From Latrodectus hesperus (lineage: Eukaryota > Arthropoda > Arachnida > Araneae > Theridiidae): a stretch of 64,000 nt of DNA. The position numbers were made by a program, and so were the translations under genes. The stretch is taken from assembly GCA_037975125.1 (NCBI GenBank), contig CM075853.1, forward strand, positions 89,414,395 through 89,478,394, read 5' to 3'. Numbering within the stretch: position 1 is the first letter of the stretch; every line of letters starts with the position of its first letter. Of the stretch, positions 11,499 through 24,900 are shown one piece after another. Below the pieces are notes generated by a model, which had not been told where the DNA came from, ran no database searches, and saw only the letters and a list, made by a program, of their open reading frames with translations.

Positions 11499-12209
11499 GT
11501 GATTACAATACAGGAATCTTTTCTAAATAGCAGTAAACACTTTAGCTTATCAAATAAGATCATATTTAGATCTGATAAATCTGATGGAAGAAGAGATGGT
11601 CTGATTTTGGGTGTCGATAAATTTCTTCCCGCTCGAATGATCTCAATACCTGGGTATTTGTCAGACGGGAGAGAAGTTCTTGCTATACAAATCTCTATTG
11701 GTAAAACAAACCTCTGTATTATTAACATGTATATTCCCCCTGGTAAATTCTCTATTCAATGGATTCAAAACGTCCTTCAAGCAGTAGAACCTCCCTTTAT
11801 CATCGTTGGGGATTTCAATATAAAACATACCTCCTTAGGCAGCTATTCTAACTCACCACAATCCAAAGAATTTCTAAATTGTCTGATAGAGAATAACATA
11901 TGTATTCTAAATGACGATACTCCTACTCATTTTGGTTATAATCAGCTACCATCCATTCTAGACTATTGCTTAGTTTCCCCTGATATTTTTAGTCTCTGCT
12001 CACACCAAATTCATCCAGACAGCTATAGCAGTAATCATCTTCCAACGCATACTTCTATTAATTTTAATGTACCGGAAAATGTATCCCAATACTATCGAGC
12101 TCGTATCTTATGGTCTAGATGTCTCGTTTCTCTTAATAATCAGATTTCATCTTCTGGTATCAGTTCTTTTCAGCATTTGTATAGCCTTTGTAATAAAAAA
12201 AATACGTAA
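11499..12209 (+). pseudogene. APE-type endonuclease domain of ORF2
   Basis: The 236-residue frame holds the endonuclease signature. ITIQESFL corresponds to the catalytic Glu strand, INMYIPPG and FIIVGDFNIKH (the G-D-F-N motif) follow, then ILDYCLVSPDI, and SSNHLPTHT at the end. In active members the last motif is S-D-H; here it is S-N-H, a change at a catalytic residue. The enzyme would nick the target site for target-primed reverse transcription. The frame drifts after about 12,100, where the linker to RT is broken. The original start is probably upstream of 11,499, near the stop-free stretch at 11,470. Confidence 0.8.
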
Positions 12210-12498
12210 TAATCTTAAATGGCTGGTTCCTAAGCAGAAACCATATCCTCCTTGGTGGTCTTCAAGATGTAGTTTCTTCTTGGGTAAGAAGAGATGATTA
12301 TGGATATTGGCAAAAAAGGTCTTGCAATAAGAATATTTGGATCAAGTATAAGCAAATAGCAGCTCATCTCCATCAACTTATTGTTTTTCTTAGCCGTAAG
12401 TATTGGGATGATTCGCTTAATTATGCATGTTCATCTAAAGATATTTTTCACATAGTCAAATTTCTAGTAGATCTTCTACTTCACCCAATTCTCACTTA

Positions 12499-14137
12499 TT
12501 GTTCAAAGTTGGTGACACGTTCATCTCGGATCCCCAGGAACAGGCTAACCTTCTCGCAAATTACTTTTCAAGGCCTCCTATTTCGTTAGGAATTCCTATA
12601 GATTTAGGCTCAGAGATTTTCTGTCAATATAATATGGATTTTACATTAGCAGAGCTTAAGGGTGCTATTACTAAGAAACACTCAGCCGTTGGTCCCGATC
12701 ATATGTCAAATAAAATGCTTAATGGTTTATCTTCTTCATCCCTTGAGTGTCTTCTCTCTCTTATCAATGACTCATGGTCTTCAGGAAGCATTCCCAGCAC
12801 TTGGAAATCTACCACAGTGGTTCCCATTCTTAAACCTAATAAACCTCTAAACGAGATATCATCTTACAGGCCTATTTCTTTCACTAACAATTTATGTAAA
12901 GGGGTAGAGAGAATAGTTCTTAAGCGTCTTCTTAACCATACAACATTGGAAAATTTCTTTCATCCTCATCATTACGGGTTTCTAAGTTGTAGAGGCTGTG
13001 ATAGTATTCTATACATGATACATCATCATATAATCTCTGCAAGATCACAAAAGAAATTTATTGTTTGTGTATCGATTGATATTTCCCAAGCATACGATTC
13101 TGTTTGGCATGATGGTTAATCTTACAAACTTACGCAAGCTCATATAACTGGCAGAGCCTCAAAATGAATAATGAACCTCATAAAAGACAGATTTTTCAGA
13201 GTGAAATGGAGGAACACTTTTTCAAATGAATTAAAATCTTACAGGTGTGTTCCACAGGGAAGCGTATTATCGCCTTTCCTATTTATGATTTTTATGGCAA
13301 ATATTTTTGAAGTAATTCCGGAAGGAGTCTTATGCTTCATTTATGCTGACGATGTGTTTCTTTTGTACTCCGCCTTAACATCTGATATATTAAGAAAAAA
13401 GATGCAATTGGCTCTACACAAAGTTAGCCAATGGTTTGAACAATGGATGTTGACCACTGTTCTAATCAAATGTTCTCTCATGAACTTCTCATCTAGGAGT
13501 GACCTTGGAGACATTCAGTTGAACTTTGGTAATCAACTGATAAAATCTTCGCAACATATGCGTATCCTTGGTGTATATTTTCCCCATAACTTGTCTTTTA
13601 AACACCATTTTCTGCAAAAGAAAAAAGGCGTGCCTGAAGAAACTTAATGCATTAAAAGCTATTGCTGGATTAAAACGAGGTTTGAGAACTTTCCATCTGT
13701 TAAATATCGTAAATGACTGCATTTGTGGAAGCATCTACTATGGGTGTCACATATTTTTGTCTGGAAGTAAAAGTGCTAAAAAATTTTTAGATGTCATTTA
13801 TCATGCAGCGCTTCGAATCGCTACTGGTCCCCCAAAATGGACTCCAATTCCTATCCTATACCAAGAAGCGGGAGTACTTCCATTATCATATCGCCAAGAA
13901 TTGCTTTCCCTAAAAATGTATATTCGAAATATTAGTTTAGATTCAGAGTCTCCTTGTGCGAAATTGTGGAAATCATTATCATTCAGTCACATCAACAAAG
14001 GACAACCTCTTGTTTTACGTGCCAGAAATTGGCTTAGCTCTCAGGGAATTAATGAAATAAACATAATGAAGTCACCAAGATTTCAGACTAAGGACTTTTC
14101 CAACGTAATGTCTTCACTGACAGATCTCCCATTTTAA
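12499..14137 (+). pseudogene. Reverse transcriptase domain of ORF2, in three frames
   Basis: The RT motifs appear in order. KKHSAVGPDHMSNKML and SSYRPISFTNNLCKG are in the first frame, with HHYGFLSCRGCDSILYMI and VSIDISQAYDSVWHDG ending at a stop near 13,119. A second frame from 13,171 has CVPQGSVLSPFLFMIF and the Y-A-D-D box in FIYADDVFLL, then HMRILGVYF. A third frame from 13,568 carries the thumb (CGSIYYGCHIF, YHAALRIATG). Both palm Asp residues survive. The breaks lie near 13,110-13,170 and 13,570-13,640. Confidence 0.85.
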
Positions 14138-14219
14138 TCTAAGAACATTCTAGTGAGATTATAACAAAAATTTTCAAAAACTACTATCATACAACTTGGA
14201 CAAATCATATTTTAATTTT

Positions 14220-15035
14220 TACAGATGCTTCAAAGAAAATGTCAGATCTTGGTTTAGCAGTCTTTAATTACACCCAAAATTATTTCTTTTCTGGAAAGGT
14301 TGCATCCCAAAATACAATTTTCACTGCCGAATGCTTAGCTACTTTACTACCACTGAAAAAAGTCTGTACGAAAGCTCACAACTATGTGATACTGTCTGAT
14401 AGTTTTTCCTGTATCTCAACTCTATTACATATCTCTAAAGAATCTTCTACAGTAATACAGTTAATTAGATCAGCAATCATCGATACGATGCCAATTTGCA
14501 ACTCAATTCATTTTGTATGGGTTCCAGGGCATTCTGGAATAGACGGCAACGAAAGAGCGACTGTATTGCTAAATCTGCACTCCGCAGACAGTATATTGAC
14601 AAATCAATTTCCCCAGATGATCTCGCCCGATACGCTCGGATTCATTTTAAGAACTCTTATCTAAAGGAATGGCTGAACAGCAAGTATACTAACAGTTTTG
14701 CTCACCTGCTACTTAAATAAAACTGGCATCGTCTCCTTCCAAAATCTCGCATGGAAGATATCTGGATTTCTAGGGTTAGAACTAGGTCAATTCCAACAAA
14801 TGCGTTACTAGCCCGATTTAAATTATCTAATACAGACAAATGCACATGTAGAGCGGTCGAAACTATAGATCACATTTTACTTCAATACCCCCGATACAAA
14901 CAGATACGAGAGCTCCTTCGCCAAAGAAATGGTATTGGAGCGTTATCCTTCTCTTGGTTGTTTGAACTATCAGTAAATCCTTCCAATAAAATCGAATGCA
15001 TCGTGGATTTTATGAAAAGATCTGAAAGGTTTTAA
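14220..15035 (+). pseudogene. RNase H domain and C-terminal Cys/His motif of ORF2
   Basis: FTDASKKM supplies the first catalytic Asp, FTAECLATL the Glu and ILSDSFSCIS the second Asp. HFVWVPGHSGIDGNERA is the usual segment leading to the last Asp, but the frame breaks just after it. A second frame continues AKSALRRQYIDKS. A third frame (14,751-15,035) has RVRTRSIPTNALLARFKL, then CTCRAVETIDHILLQYPRY, where the expected final Cys of C-x-C-x8-H-I-L-x-x-C is Tyr. It is dead but well preserved. Confidence 0.8.
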
Positions 15036-15060
15036 CCTTTAAGATATAAACTCGGCACTA

Positions 15061-15554
15061 AAGTTCATATTCGATTTTTTTCAACATCAGCTTTCCTTGA
15101 GATTCCAATAAATTCACTGACAAAGAGTTTATAGTAACTCCCATAGTACCGTTTGTCAATCAACTTCATAAATCGAGCCTATAAATGCATTTGATGGTAA
15201 ACGGATTCTACTATTAGAAGTAAGCGAATAAATTCTGCCATGCTTTCTTCCTGGAAAGGTGAAGACTCATTAAACGAGAGAATATTGTTTCAAGTTTCAT
15301 ATAAATTCTAGTATCAATTTTTAAAAATTTATTAACTAATATTTTATTTTCAATGTGAGCTAAAAGCACTTTAGCATAGAGCTCCAAAAATATACTTTGA
15401 AAAAAATGAATTAGGATCAGAGGACGAGGTTAACATCGGAGGGAAGCCTTTTCTGTTCAAACACCCACACATTGCACCATTAGAAAATCGATAAATTCTA
15501 AGAATTTTAATGCGCATAGATACAGCAGTCATATTTGATTTGTACTGAGCTTGT
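15061..15554. other. Likely 3' UTR of the upstream element, then promoter flank
   Basis: No coding sequence is seen. Composition changes from AT-rich to GC-richer towards 15,550, where promoter-like signals begin. Confidence 0.4.
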
Positions 15555-15922
15555 CACGTGATTTCTATAAAAAAGGCGTGGTGTCCGGGCTTTCCCGCAC
15601 TGTCACCGCAACAAGCTGGGCCCGCGCATGCGCTGCAGAGCTTTTTGTTATGTAACATCTTTGTCAATTTTGCGGTCCGCGGAAGAGACGATCACAGTGT
15701 TTGTGTTGCGCCTTGCGTTGTACATCTCCTTTGTCATCTTTCCCTTAAACAACTGTTCATTTTGTTGGAATTTAAGCGCAATCTTTGGAGACTGTTTTCC
15801 ATCGGAAGAACGCCTGGGTAAAATCATCGATAATTAATTTGGATCATCTGTGCAACGAAAGTTAGAAACGTTTTAACTTTTCCGCCAAGCTACTGTATTT
15901 TCTTTGAGATTGATACTAACAA
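15555..15922 (+). promoter_or_regulatory. GC/CpG-rich promoter and 5' UTR of the SmF-like gene
   Basis: This is the most GC- and CpG-rich stretch of the window outside the transposons. It begins with an E-box CACGTG (15,555-15,560) and contains a perfect GCGCATGCGC palindrome (15,624-15,633), the core consensus of NRF-1 sites found in housekeeping promoters. No strong TATA box is placed correctly. It leads without a gap to AACAAATGG (15,920-15,926), a start codon in good context (A at -3, G at +4), followed 12 bases later by the splice donor GTATGT. The open frames over it are best read as untranslated. The transcription start is probably between 15,600 and 15,700. Its link to the exons 16 kb downstream is inferred. 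Confidence 0.6.
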
Positions 15923-15934
15923 ATGGCTCTCAAT
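15923..15934 (+). CDS. SNRPF-like: SmF-like exon 1 coding part
   Basis: Four codons (MALN) are followed by GTATGT. Ending in phase 0, it fits exon 2, which starts with ACT GTG AAT CCC, and gives six residues before NPKPF. In the SmF proteins I recall there are five or six. No other in-frame start lies directly upstream of exon 2. Confidence 0.5.
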
Positions 15935-18900
15935 GTATGTATATTTTAAATGTGTTGTATTTATTGCTATATTAATTGATATTGTATTTTTATTTACTTA
16001 TTTTGAATAGTGTATTGCTTATATAACTATTCTTATTTAGAAAATTTCTTTTTTTTAAATAAAATTGTTAAAAGGTCTCAACAATGATTGCCATTTTCAA
16101 AGTTAGCTTTTTGACTACCCAGACCGAAGATAGTATTAGATACATGCAGCATTAAGGTTGAGAAAAGAGCAGAAATAAAACTTTTGTTATTAATCCCGGT
16201 ACTATAAATAATTAATCAAATGAAATATATTAGTTAGAATTTTGTTATTGCTTTTTTCTAATTTGTAAGTATACTTTTATGTGTAAACTGGAATAAAATT
16301 TAATTATATATTATTGGAAATAACAAAGTATGACTAACCATTTGGTTCATAGAATGTTGCTATTGTGAAAAATATTAGCATTTCAACTAAGATAATTATT
16401 TTATACTTGCATTTGACTACTTGATTTAAGTAGTTGAACCTCATATTCGCCTCAATACTTTTAATTCGCGATGTCAGAAGACCATAAATTTAGTAGTTAG
16501 AATAAACCAGTTTCTGAGGTTCCTGTAAATAAAATTATCTTGAAATGCACACCTATGTGTTTTGAGTTGATAATAGGCAAGTGAGGGGAGGGTATAACTT
16601 CATTTTCTTTTGGGGGAATGAGTTATGTATGCGTAAAAGTTCTGTGAAACATATTCAGAATAAAAATCTTTTGGAACGATTCTTTTTAATGTATATGGCC
16701 AAATTGTCCACCATTCTTTTCTCTTTTCTGTGACGAAATCTATTTTTGAGAGCTTTGTATTTTTTGGAATGGGTAAAGGGATGTTGCAAACATACAAGAT
16801 TTACTCTGAAAAGGAATCATGATAGAAGAAAGAGCGGGAAAACACAAAATAGGAAGAGAGTTAAGAAAAATATAGAGAAAGAATTAGCACAATATTCAAT
16901 GGTAAATAAGAAAAAAATTGAAAAACCAAGAATAATAAAAATGGAATTTGCAGTTATGTTCACTATTTAGTAATAACCAGCACCTATAAAATTAAAAACT
17001 TTAATAAATTATATTTTTATAGTTAATAATTTATTTTTGTTATAATTTTAATTTATTGAATTATTTGTATAAAGTTTTTGAAATTTTATGGTTGTATCAG
17101 TATTTTAACCAAATATATCATTAGATATTTTTTGTGTAATTTATTAGCTATTTAAAAAATTAGCTAGATTAAATAATGAATTTAATTTAAATGCTTAATA
17201 CTGTAAAATAACCAGCAAATAGAAAAAAAAATTTTGTGTAAAAAAATTGAAGAAAATTAAGGCTTTTTTGATGAAGGCTACTTAAAAATTTTTACTATAA
17301 TACAACATATTTTGATGTACTCAATTTCTTGTTAACTTTAATTTTTTTTTAGTTATTTTGAAAATTTCTAGATTTTTTGTTAAAACAGAAAAATTTGAAT
17401 AATAATCACTCATTAAATAAAACAAAAAATTAAGTAATACTTAATTTTTTGTTTTATTTAATGAGTGATTATTAATTACACAAAAAATTAAGTAATACTT
17501 AATTTTTTGTAATACTTGATGCTTGATATTTTAAAATTAAACTAAAATTAAGACAAAATATAAATAATCAATTAAATACACAATTTACTGCCTTAATTAA
17601 CTTCCAAAACCTTTTAAATTATTTGTCATTTTTCCTTACTATATATTCATATTATTTAAAATTGAGGTGATGTAATCATTCCTAAGTTTTAACGGAATTC
17701 AGCTATGAATGATAAACAAATCAGAAATTTAAAATCAAATTCAGAAAGAAATACATTTAAAATATTTTACACGTGTGTTTAACATGTTCTTAATTTATGT
17801 ATTTAAACAAAGACTTTTTATTCCTCTAATATTATAAGCAAGCAAAAAACTCATCTTTGTAGAGTATATTCTCATAGTATTCAGTTAAACTCACAACAAA
17901 TTAAGGAAAAGTAATACACTGACTGTTTTCGTGCCAATGTTCCTGCCTGTGTTCCTGTGCATTCAATCAACGGATACAATTAAACTGAGTACGGATATAG
18001 TTAAATTCTTTCTCAGTAATCTTATCAATTAAATAGATTGGTAGTTTATTTTTTTAATACAAATACTGAATTTAATATAAAATATGTTTTTTTAACAGAA
18101 AAATAAAGAAAATTTATAAAAAAATACAACCTCTGAAGTTATCTGCATCACTTCTTTTATAATTACACCTATTTAGTTGCGAAAGGAAATTTATGACACA
18201 CACACAATAATTGACAAATATTTCCTTCTGAAACAAGTTCTCATTCATAGTGTTGTGATGGAGGGAAAAAATCAGTTTAATTTCCGAAAATATTAAAAAT
18301 TCTCAGGAACTTTGAAAGGCCCAAAAAGTTTTGAAAATTTTCAGGTGATTTAGAAACTTTTAGAGTTTTTTTCAAGCATTTCTTAAAATAAATTATAATC
18401 CACTTATTTTATAATTTATTTTACTAATTACAGTAATGGAAAGTTGTAAGAAATAGCTTAGTGTTAATGACTACTTTAGAATAACTTCAAAAATTAATGT
18501 TAAATTTTTCTGTCTTCAAAACATGAATTTATAAAGAAAGAAACCTGGAAATGTCAATAATTCTGATTTTCCAGAGAAATACATCTTGATATTTTTAGTA
18601 AATATCATTTTATTGTTTTTATTAATTTACCAAAAATTTTTGTTCTTCTTAATAGGGCTAACTAATTTTAGTTCTAGAAGACAAAAGACATTTTTTGCAT
18701 ATTTATGCAATTTACTTCACTTATCTTCATATAAGGCAAAACAATTAATTAAACAAAGATAATTAATTGTGCTTATTCTCTCAAAATACTTAAAATTCCT
18801 GAGTAAATACCTGGGAACTTTATGTCTCTGCTCTTTCATAAACTCTACATTTTTAACCTTTTTGTTCCATCAATGCAACTGTCATATCACGAATGTGTCT

Positions 18901-21900
18901 CAGAAGGCAGAGCTATATTATAGCATTTGTATGCTGCAACTAAATTAAATTCTTAGTAATTTTTTGACATGAACTTAAGTTGAAAGAAGCACTTCAACTT
19001 TTGTATTGATAGAACAAAAAAAAAAAAAAAGTTTTCTGGTCATGTAGAAATGCATTTTGAAGAACTTGGAGCCTGAACTTTAGAAATATTCATTGGATTT
19101 ACACTGTGATTATTTGTACTATTATTACTTATGGTTCAATGGTCTAGTGGCCTAAAATCAAATATAAAACTGCTAAGGTGGAATTTACAAAACTTAAAAG
19201 GATGCTTTGTGTAGCTATCTCTGGGTGTATTAGAACTACTCCCACATCTATACTGAAGCTTTTACTTGGTATGCATCCTCTTTACATGCATATTGAAGCA
19301 GAAGCAATGCTTAGCATGAAGAGGCTTAAAAATACAGGTCAGTGGAAAACGGACTACTCTAGATTTTTGTCTTGGGGGAACCTCAATGCTGACATAACTA
19401 GTCATCCTTTTATAAGTATGCCTACTGATTACAAGATTGTTAAATATGCTTTTGATAATCCTTATACAATCAAATTTCCTTTGAGAGAAGACTGGAATAA
19501 TGTTGCCATTGGTGAAAATTATTTAGTGATATACTGATGGTTCTGAAATGAATTCCAACACTGGGACTGGTACTTGTTGTCCAGTTGATGGTACAAATTC
19601 TCATTCCTTTTGGGCAAACATACAACAGTATTCCAAGCAGAAGTCTACCATTCTCATGTGCAGTAGAAAATGCTTGGATGTAAAAACTATTCCCGTAACA
19701 GTAACTTGTGTTGTTTTTGTCTGGGAATGTTATCTCACTCTGTAGATATTGGCTAATAACAACCTCATTACTTTAATGTGGATGCCTGGGCACTCTTGTG
19801 TTCCTGGCAAGGACTGGATTAACAACCGAGCTTTTTGGTCCTGAACCAGTGTTAGGTATTTCAAAAGAATTTATATGAAAGAACGTCTCTTATCTCTTCA
19901 GAAAACAACAGTTTATGAACTGGTACAATGCCAATGATCAAAGACAAGCAAGGTTATTAAATAGCACATGCCCTAGTAAAAAGCAAAAAGAATTATTAAC
20001 ACTCAATAGAAGCAGTCTAAGGAAAGCAGTGAGACTACTTACAGGACACTGCCTCCTTAAAAGACATCGCACCATAATGGGAGTATCAAATGATCCCACT
20101 TGTAGAGGTTGTCATTATATGGAAGAAACTTCAATACACATCTTATGTGAATGTGAAACTTTTTCTGCACATAGATTTGAACACCTGGGTGAGCACTTGA
20201 TTGAATTTTGAATGTTGCAGGAAATTCCTGTAAAATGCTGAATTTTGCTTCAGCCACTAGTCTCTTCAAATAGGGCTTTCTGAGGGGTATACTATAATAG
20301 ACCTATGGTCGCTGTGCTAGGTTCTTTGGAACCACCCTATCTTAAATCTAAATCTATAGAATTTGTGCAATGGATTTTTACTGCTTAAATTTCTTCGGGG
20401 AGTTGAGGGAGATTTAATTGCTGCTGTTTTGTGTCTGAAAGTTGTAAAAACCAGCTTGTAGTCAAAATGAAGAATTTTGGCAAAAAAATTTAAAGGGAAA
20501 TTTAATTTTTTCATTATAACCATTTGCTGTTTTAATGACTTGAAAAAATATTTTTGATGAACTTTCTTATCATAGGGTTTGATTGTTAAAGAAATTAAAA
20601 AGTTATTGGGTAAATTAGAAGCAGAGAAAATTTGGTTGATAAGGATTCTGATTGCTGTGCTTGAATCTAAATTCAAGTATAGTTTTCTTGATGACAATAA
20701 TGAAGCAGATTTCTCTGTATCATTAAATTTTGATTAATACAAAAAGAAATGACAGGCCTATAATTTCTTAATTTACAAGAGACAAATGTTTTAGTTGATG
20801 AACTGGAATTTTTAATTTTTTTTTCAAAAGGTATTTTAAATTTTATTGCAGAGGAAACAAATAGGTATGCTTCACATATATAGGTGTATGTTGGTATATA
20901 TAGATGAAATGTCTTATTGTTACAGCATACATTCTTATGCATGTATAGAATATTTTTATTTTTAATTATAAAAGGAAATTTAACTGTAGTTCTGTTGATT
21001 GTGACCTTGAATAACAGTTTTATATTTATGAGAATTTGAAATTCTCAGTGACAGTATGTCTCTTTCCAGTTTTCATAATACCCTGAGAAAGGAAATTAGT
21101 ATCCTTATATTTTTAACAATCATAATCTTTAACAACATGACAATCTTTGATTCTCTCCTGATCATATTGCTTGTTTTTTAAACTGACATTAAATCAATTT
21201 ATGGGTCGATCTCTTAATGGAAAATTAAATGATTCTTAAAATTATTTACGCAGGTAAAAATAGATGTTAAAAAAATCCCAATTCAAAGATGTAGTATGAA
21301 ATCCATTGTAATTGTTTATATTGTCAAAAGAAAATATTTTGATTTGATGAACTTTATACCAATTTATACTATCATTATTTCATAAAAAAAATATTGAATT
21401 TCATATTTAACTCTGATGTAGTAATGTATAATTATTAAAAGGCTTCTACATTTTTGTGTCCATTTTTTCTCGAAATATTTTCAATAAGAAACAAATTTCT
21501 TGATATGAGAGTTTAAAGTATTCTCCTACAGAACTAAAGTGTCTGGAACTTGCTCTTTTTGATGTGGAATATACCTAATTAGATCTCACTCAATTTTTTG
21601 TTTTAATATTTTAAAATTTTCAATAAAATTTTCGAAAATCTTAATATTAGTTTTTAATATTTCCAAGAGATGGCAGCATGATTGATGTTAAATTTTTGTA
21701 TTACTGTTGATTTATATTAAAGTTAGCTACTATTATAGCTAGTTCAGCTACAATAATTTCATGATAATTAGGTGTAGTAGTATTTAGATTTATGTAAAGT
21801 GAAGCATTATATGAAGTAAAGTAATTACCAAACAAATTCAATATGCTGCATACTATTTGCTGGTGTTTTCCTTATATTGTATAAAATTCTTTAAATATTA

Positions 21901-24900
21901 ATATTTAAATATAAAATTTTTTAGTTAAAACATACTGTCTCCCTTGATGAAATTTGCATATAATTTAGTTAAGATAAATTTGCTTATTAATAAATAAATA
22001 AATTGTTAATAAAATAAAGACTGAAATAAATTATTTAATATTCCTGATGGAAAGTGTCTTTTCAATGACTAGTGGACTCTGGAAAAGCCATACAAAGTGG
22101 CTTTAGTGTGGATCAGAGAAAACACATGCTTAATTTGTGATTTGCAAGAAAGACTTCTGTATTTCAAATATGGGCGAATAGGCAATTAAATCCCATATGA
22201 AAGGGAAAAAGCATATATATTAGAACAAGATATATCTACTAAAAAAATCTACTTATTTAAAAGATTTTTTTCACTTCTGCTGATCCTGTTAAAGAATGTG
22301 AACCTGAAGCATGCCTGAAATTTTTGATTCATTTGTTTCTTCAAAAGAAGTTTTAAAGTCTGAAATTCTATGGGCCCTTAAAGTTTTAAACAGTGGATTC
22401 AGCTACAGTTCTTGTAACAATATAAATTGCCTCTTTCAAGCAATGTTTCCAGACAGTGCTATTGCAAAGCAATTCAATTGTGCTGAAATAGTGTGCTTAT
22501 TTAACAGTTTTTGGAATTGCACCATATTTTTCCAACTTATTGAAAGAAAAAGTTAAGAATGTTTCTAATTATGTGCTTCTCTTTGATGAAAGCTTAAATA
22601 ATCATCTGCTGACAAAACATTTGGATGGCAATGTAAAATTTTGGGATAATGATGTAGTTAAAACATGGTATTACTCATACGATTTTTTAGGTCATTCAAC
22701 TGGAGATATTTAGTTTGAAAAAGTGAATGAGAAGTGCTCAGAATTAGGAACGTGTGGATTACTCTAGTTATCAATAAATGGCCCAAATGTAAACTGGTCT
22801 GTTTCCACTAAAATGGTTGATTTTTTAAAAAGTGAACTTCATTCAAATATTGTAAATGTCGGAAGCTGTAGCCTACACATTCTACACAATGCTTACAGCC
22901 ATGGATGTTCTTTGTTTCCAGAAGTTGAGGTAACAGCAAGTGCAGTTTACAGACTATTTAAGGACTCACTCGCTCGTAGGGATGACTTTGATAGGCTCAG
23001 GCATAAAATTTCCTTCATTAAAGTTTTGGAAACATCGATGGTTAGAAAATATAAATGTTTTCAACATATTGAAATGTTACTGTAACTTAAAACATATGTC
23101 ATTTGTTCAGAACCAAAAATTTCCTAATCCTGGTACCAAAACTTTTGATACTGTGCAGAAGTGTACAAAAGATATACTTTTTCCTGCTAAATGCAATTCT
23201 ATTTATATTTATTACTTGGGAAGTAGAACTTTTTCTGACACTTTATCAAGCTGATAAAGCAATGTTGCCATTTATTGCTAGAGATTTTCATGCATTGTCG
23301 AAATGTTTGATGCAAAAGTTTTTAAAAGAATCTTTGCTATCTGAATCTACTGAATGTCTAAAAACTCTAAAATTGCTCATTATTTTATACAATCTATAAT
23401 CCAGTATTATATAGAATGTTTGTTATTTAAATGAAAAATTTTCTGTTGTAGCTGTAAATTCATTGAAGGCTTTTGAAGTTGTCATTAATAATTTTAACTC
23501 AAATAAAAAATAGTCATTAATGTTTGAAGTTATTTATTTTTATTATTTACAGAGAAAGGATTGAAAAATATTGCTTGTGCGTAATTATATGCATATTTAG
23601 TTAAAAACAATTTTTTAAATAAAATAAAAAATTATTTAACATAAATGTCGATACCTCCTGGAAATTTTTGATTTGATTCTTAAAAATCTGTACAAACCCT
23701 GTTATACTTTTTTGATCTTATATCAAGAAAATGGAAGTATAAATGAATATAAAGAAAATGATTTTCAATCATAAAATGAGCTGCGATGCATTTTTACAGT
23801 TACTTTATAGTTGTCAGTTTATTTACTATGCCGATTTAATTTCTGTACAAAATTAAAATAAACACAATTTTAAATTTTTAAAGATAAGAATTTAGTATTA
23901 CCCTAATGTTATCTTCTTTTTATACAAGAATTTTATAGAATTTTTCTGAGATTAATATGAGTACATTTTAGGACATACTCTGTTAATGAACAATTTTAAA
24001 AATTTTAGTCATTGAAAAATGCGCATAATTTTATAATTGTATGGCAAAAACAATTTTATAAACAATTAACCTGTATAAGTATCATGGTAGTTGGCTGAAA
24101 ATTGATCCCACAACATTCTTTGCTTACAAGTTGCATGAAAATGTAGAAGAATGACAGAAATGTAGAAAGGATAATTCCAGGTTTTTTAACCCCTTAACTG
24201 GTTTGTCAGTACAGTGTACAGGCTACTGATCATATGCCGAGCTGGCAGCCGAATGGTTAGCGCTCTTGCCTTCGGTTCAACAGTTCGTGGGTTCGAATCC
24301 CCCTTGGGCATGGATGTTTGTAGTGGTTCGGATTCCACTTTAAACCGTAAGTCTCGGTCTAATTAGCCCTCGTGTGCAAAAAATGACTGTTGAGCTACAA
24401 ACAAACCAAACCAAGCTACTGATCATTGGGCACATCTGGTTTGCATCGATATTTCCACCTTTCTTGTTTTGATTTGCTTGAATTTTTAATACATTGAAAG
24501 AGAGGCTGTATTATTAGAAGATTTCAATACATGGCGTAGCTTGTACATTCCATTTAAAAACATTCTAACAAGTTTTTTCTTTTGTTATGAGAAGCCAAAA
24601 GGAAAAGAGCATGTATTTTAATCTGATGAATATAGAAATTACTTGTAACACAAAATATTTATAACAAAAATCATTAATGTTAATTTACAGATAATAATAT
24701 TTTAGAAATATAGCTTTGGTAATTTACATGTATTTACTTATAAACAAAAGTTATTTGTTCAAAATATCTTAAGTTATATCAACACATCAATCGGCTTCAT
24801 GGATCAAGTGATTGGTACATCTACTGGATGACTTGTTTAGGGTGGAGGCCATCTCCGGCATTTACTGTGAGCATATAGGACCTGGCTAGCACTGGTGTAG

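Larger units (their letters stand above)
10020..15060 (+). mobile_element. Nearly full-length, degenerate non-LTR retrotransposon (gag, endonuclease, RT, RNase H)
   Basis: All expected modules of a Jockey/R1-grade element occur in order on one strand over 5 kb: a gag with CCHC knuckles, an APE-type endonuclease, RT, RNase H and a C-terminal Cys/His motif. Reading needs at least five frame changes and some stops, so the copy is inactive, but no module is missing. The 3' UTR runs on past 15,035 with no clear tail. The 5' limit is uncertain, around 10,020. It lies just upstream of the SmF-like promoter. Confidence 0.85.

Noticed and set aside
15558..15837. Open frames of 69 and 87 codons over the GC-rich island
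   Set aside because: They overlap in different frames, have no domain, and sit where promoter and 5' UTR are expected; stop-free by composition.
16746..16970. Lys-rich 74-codon frame in intron 1
   Set aside because: Low-complexity A-rich sequence; no domain and no splice context.
20317..20942. - strand frames of 126 and 89 codons
   Set aside because: No recognisable domain; composition follows the AT-rich background.
24236..24311. Functional tRNA gene
   Set aside because: B box is perfect, but there is no acceptor stem closure, and a SINE body and tail follow directly.
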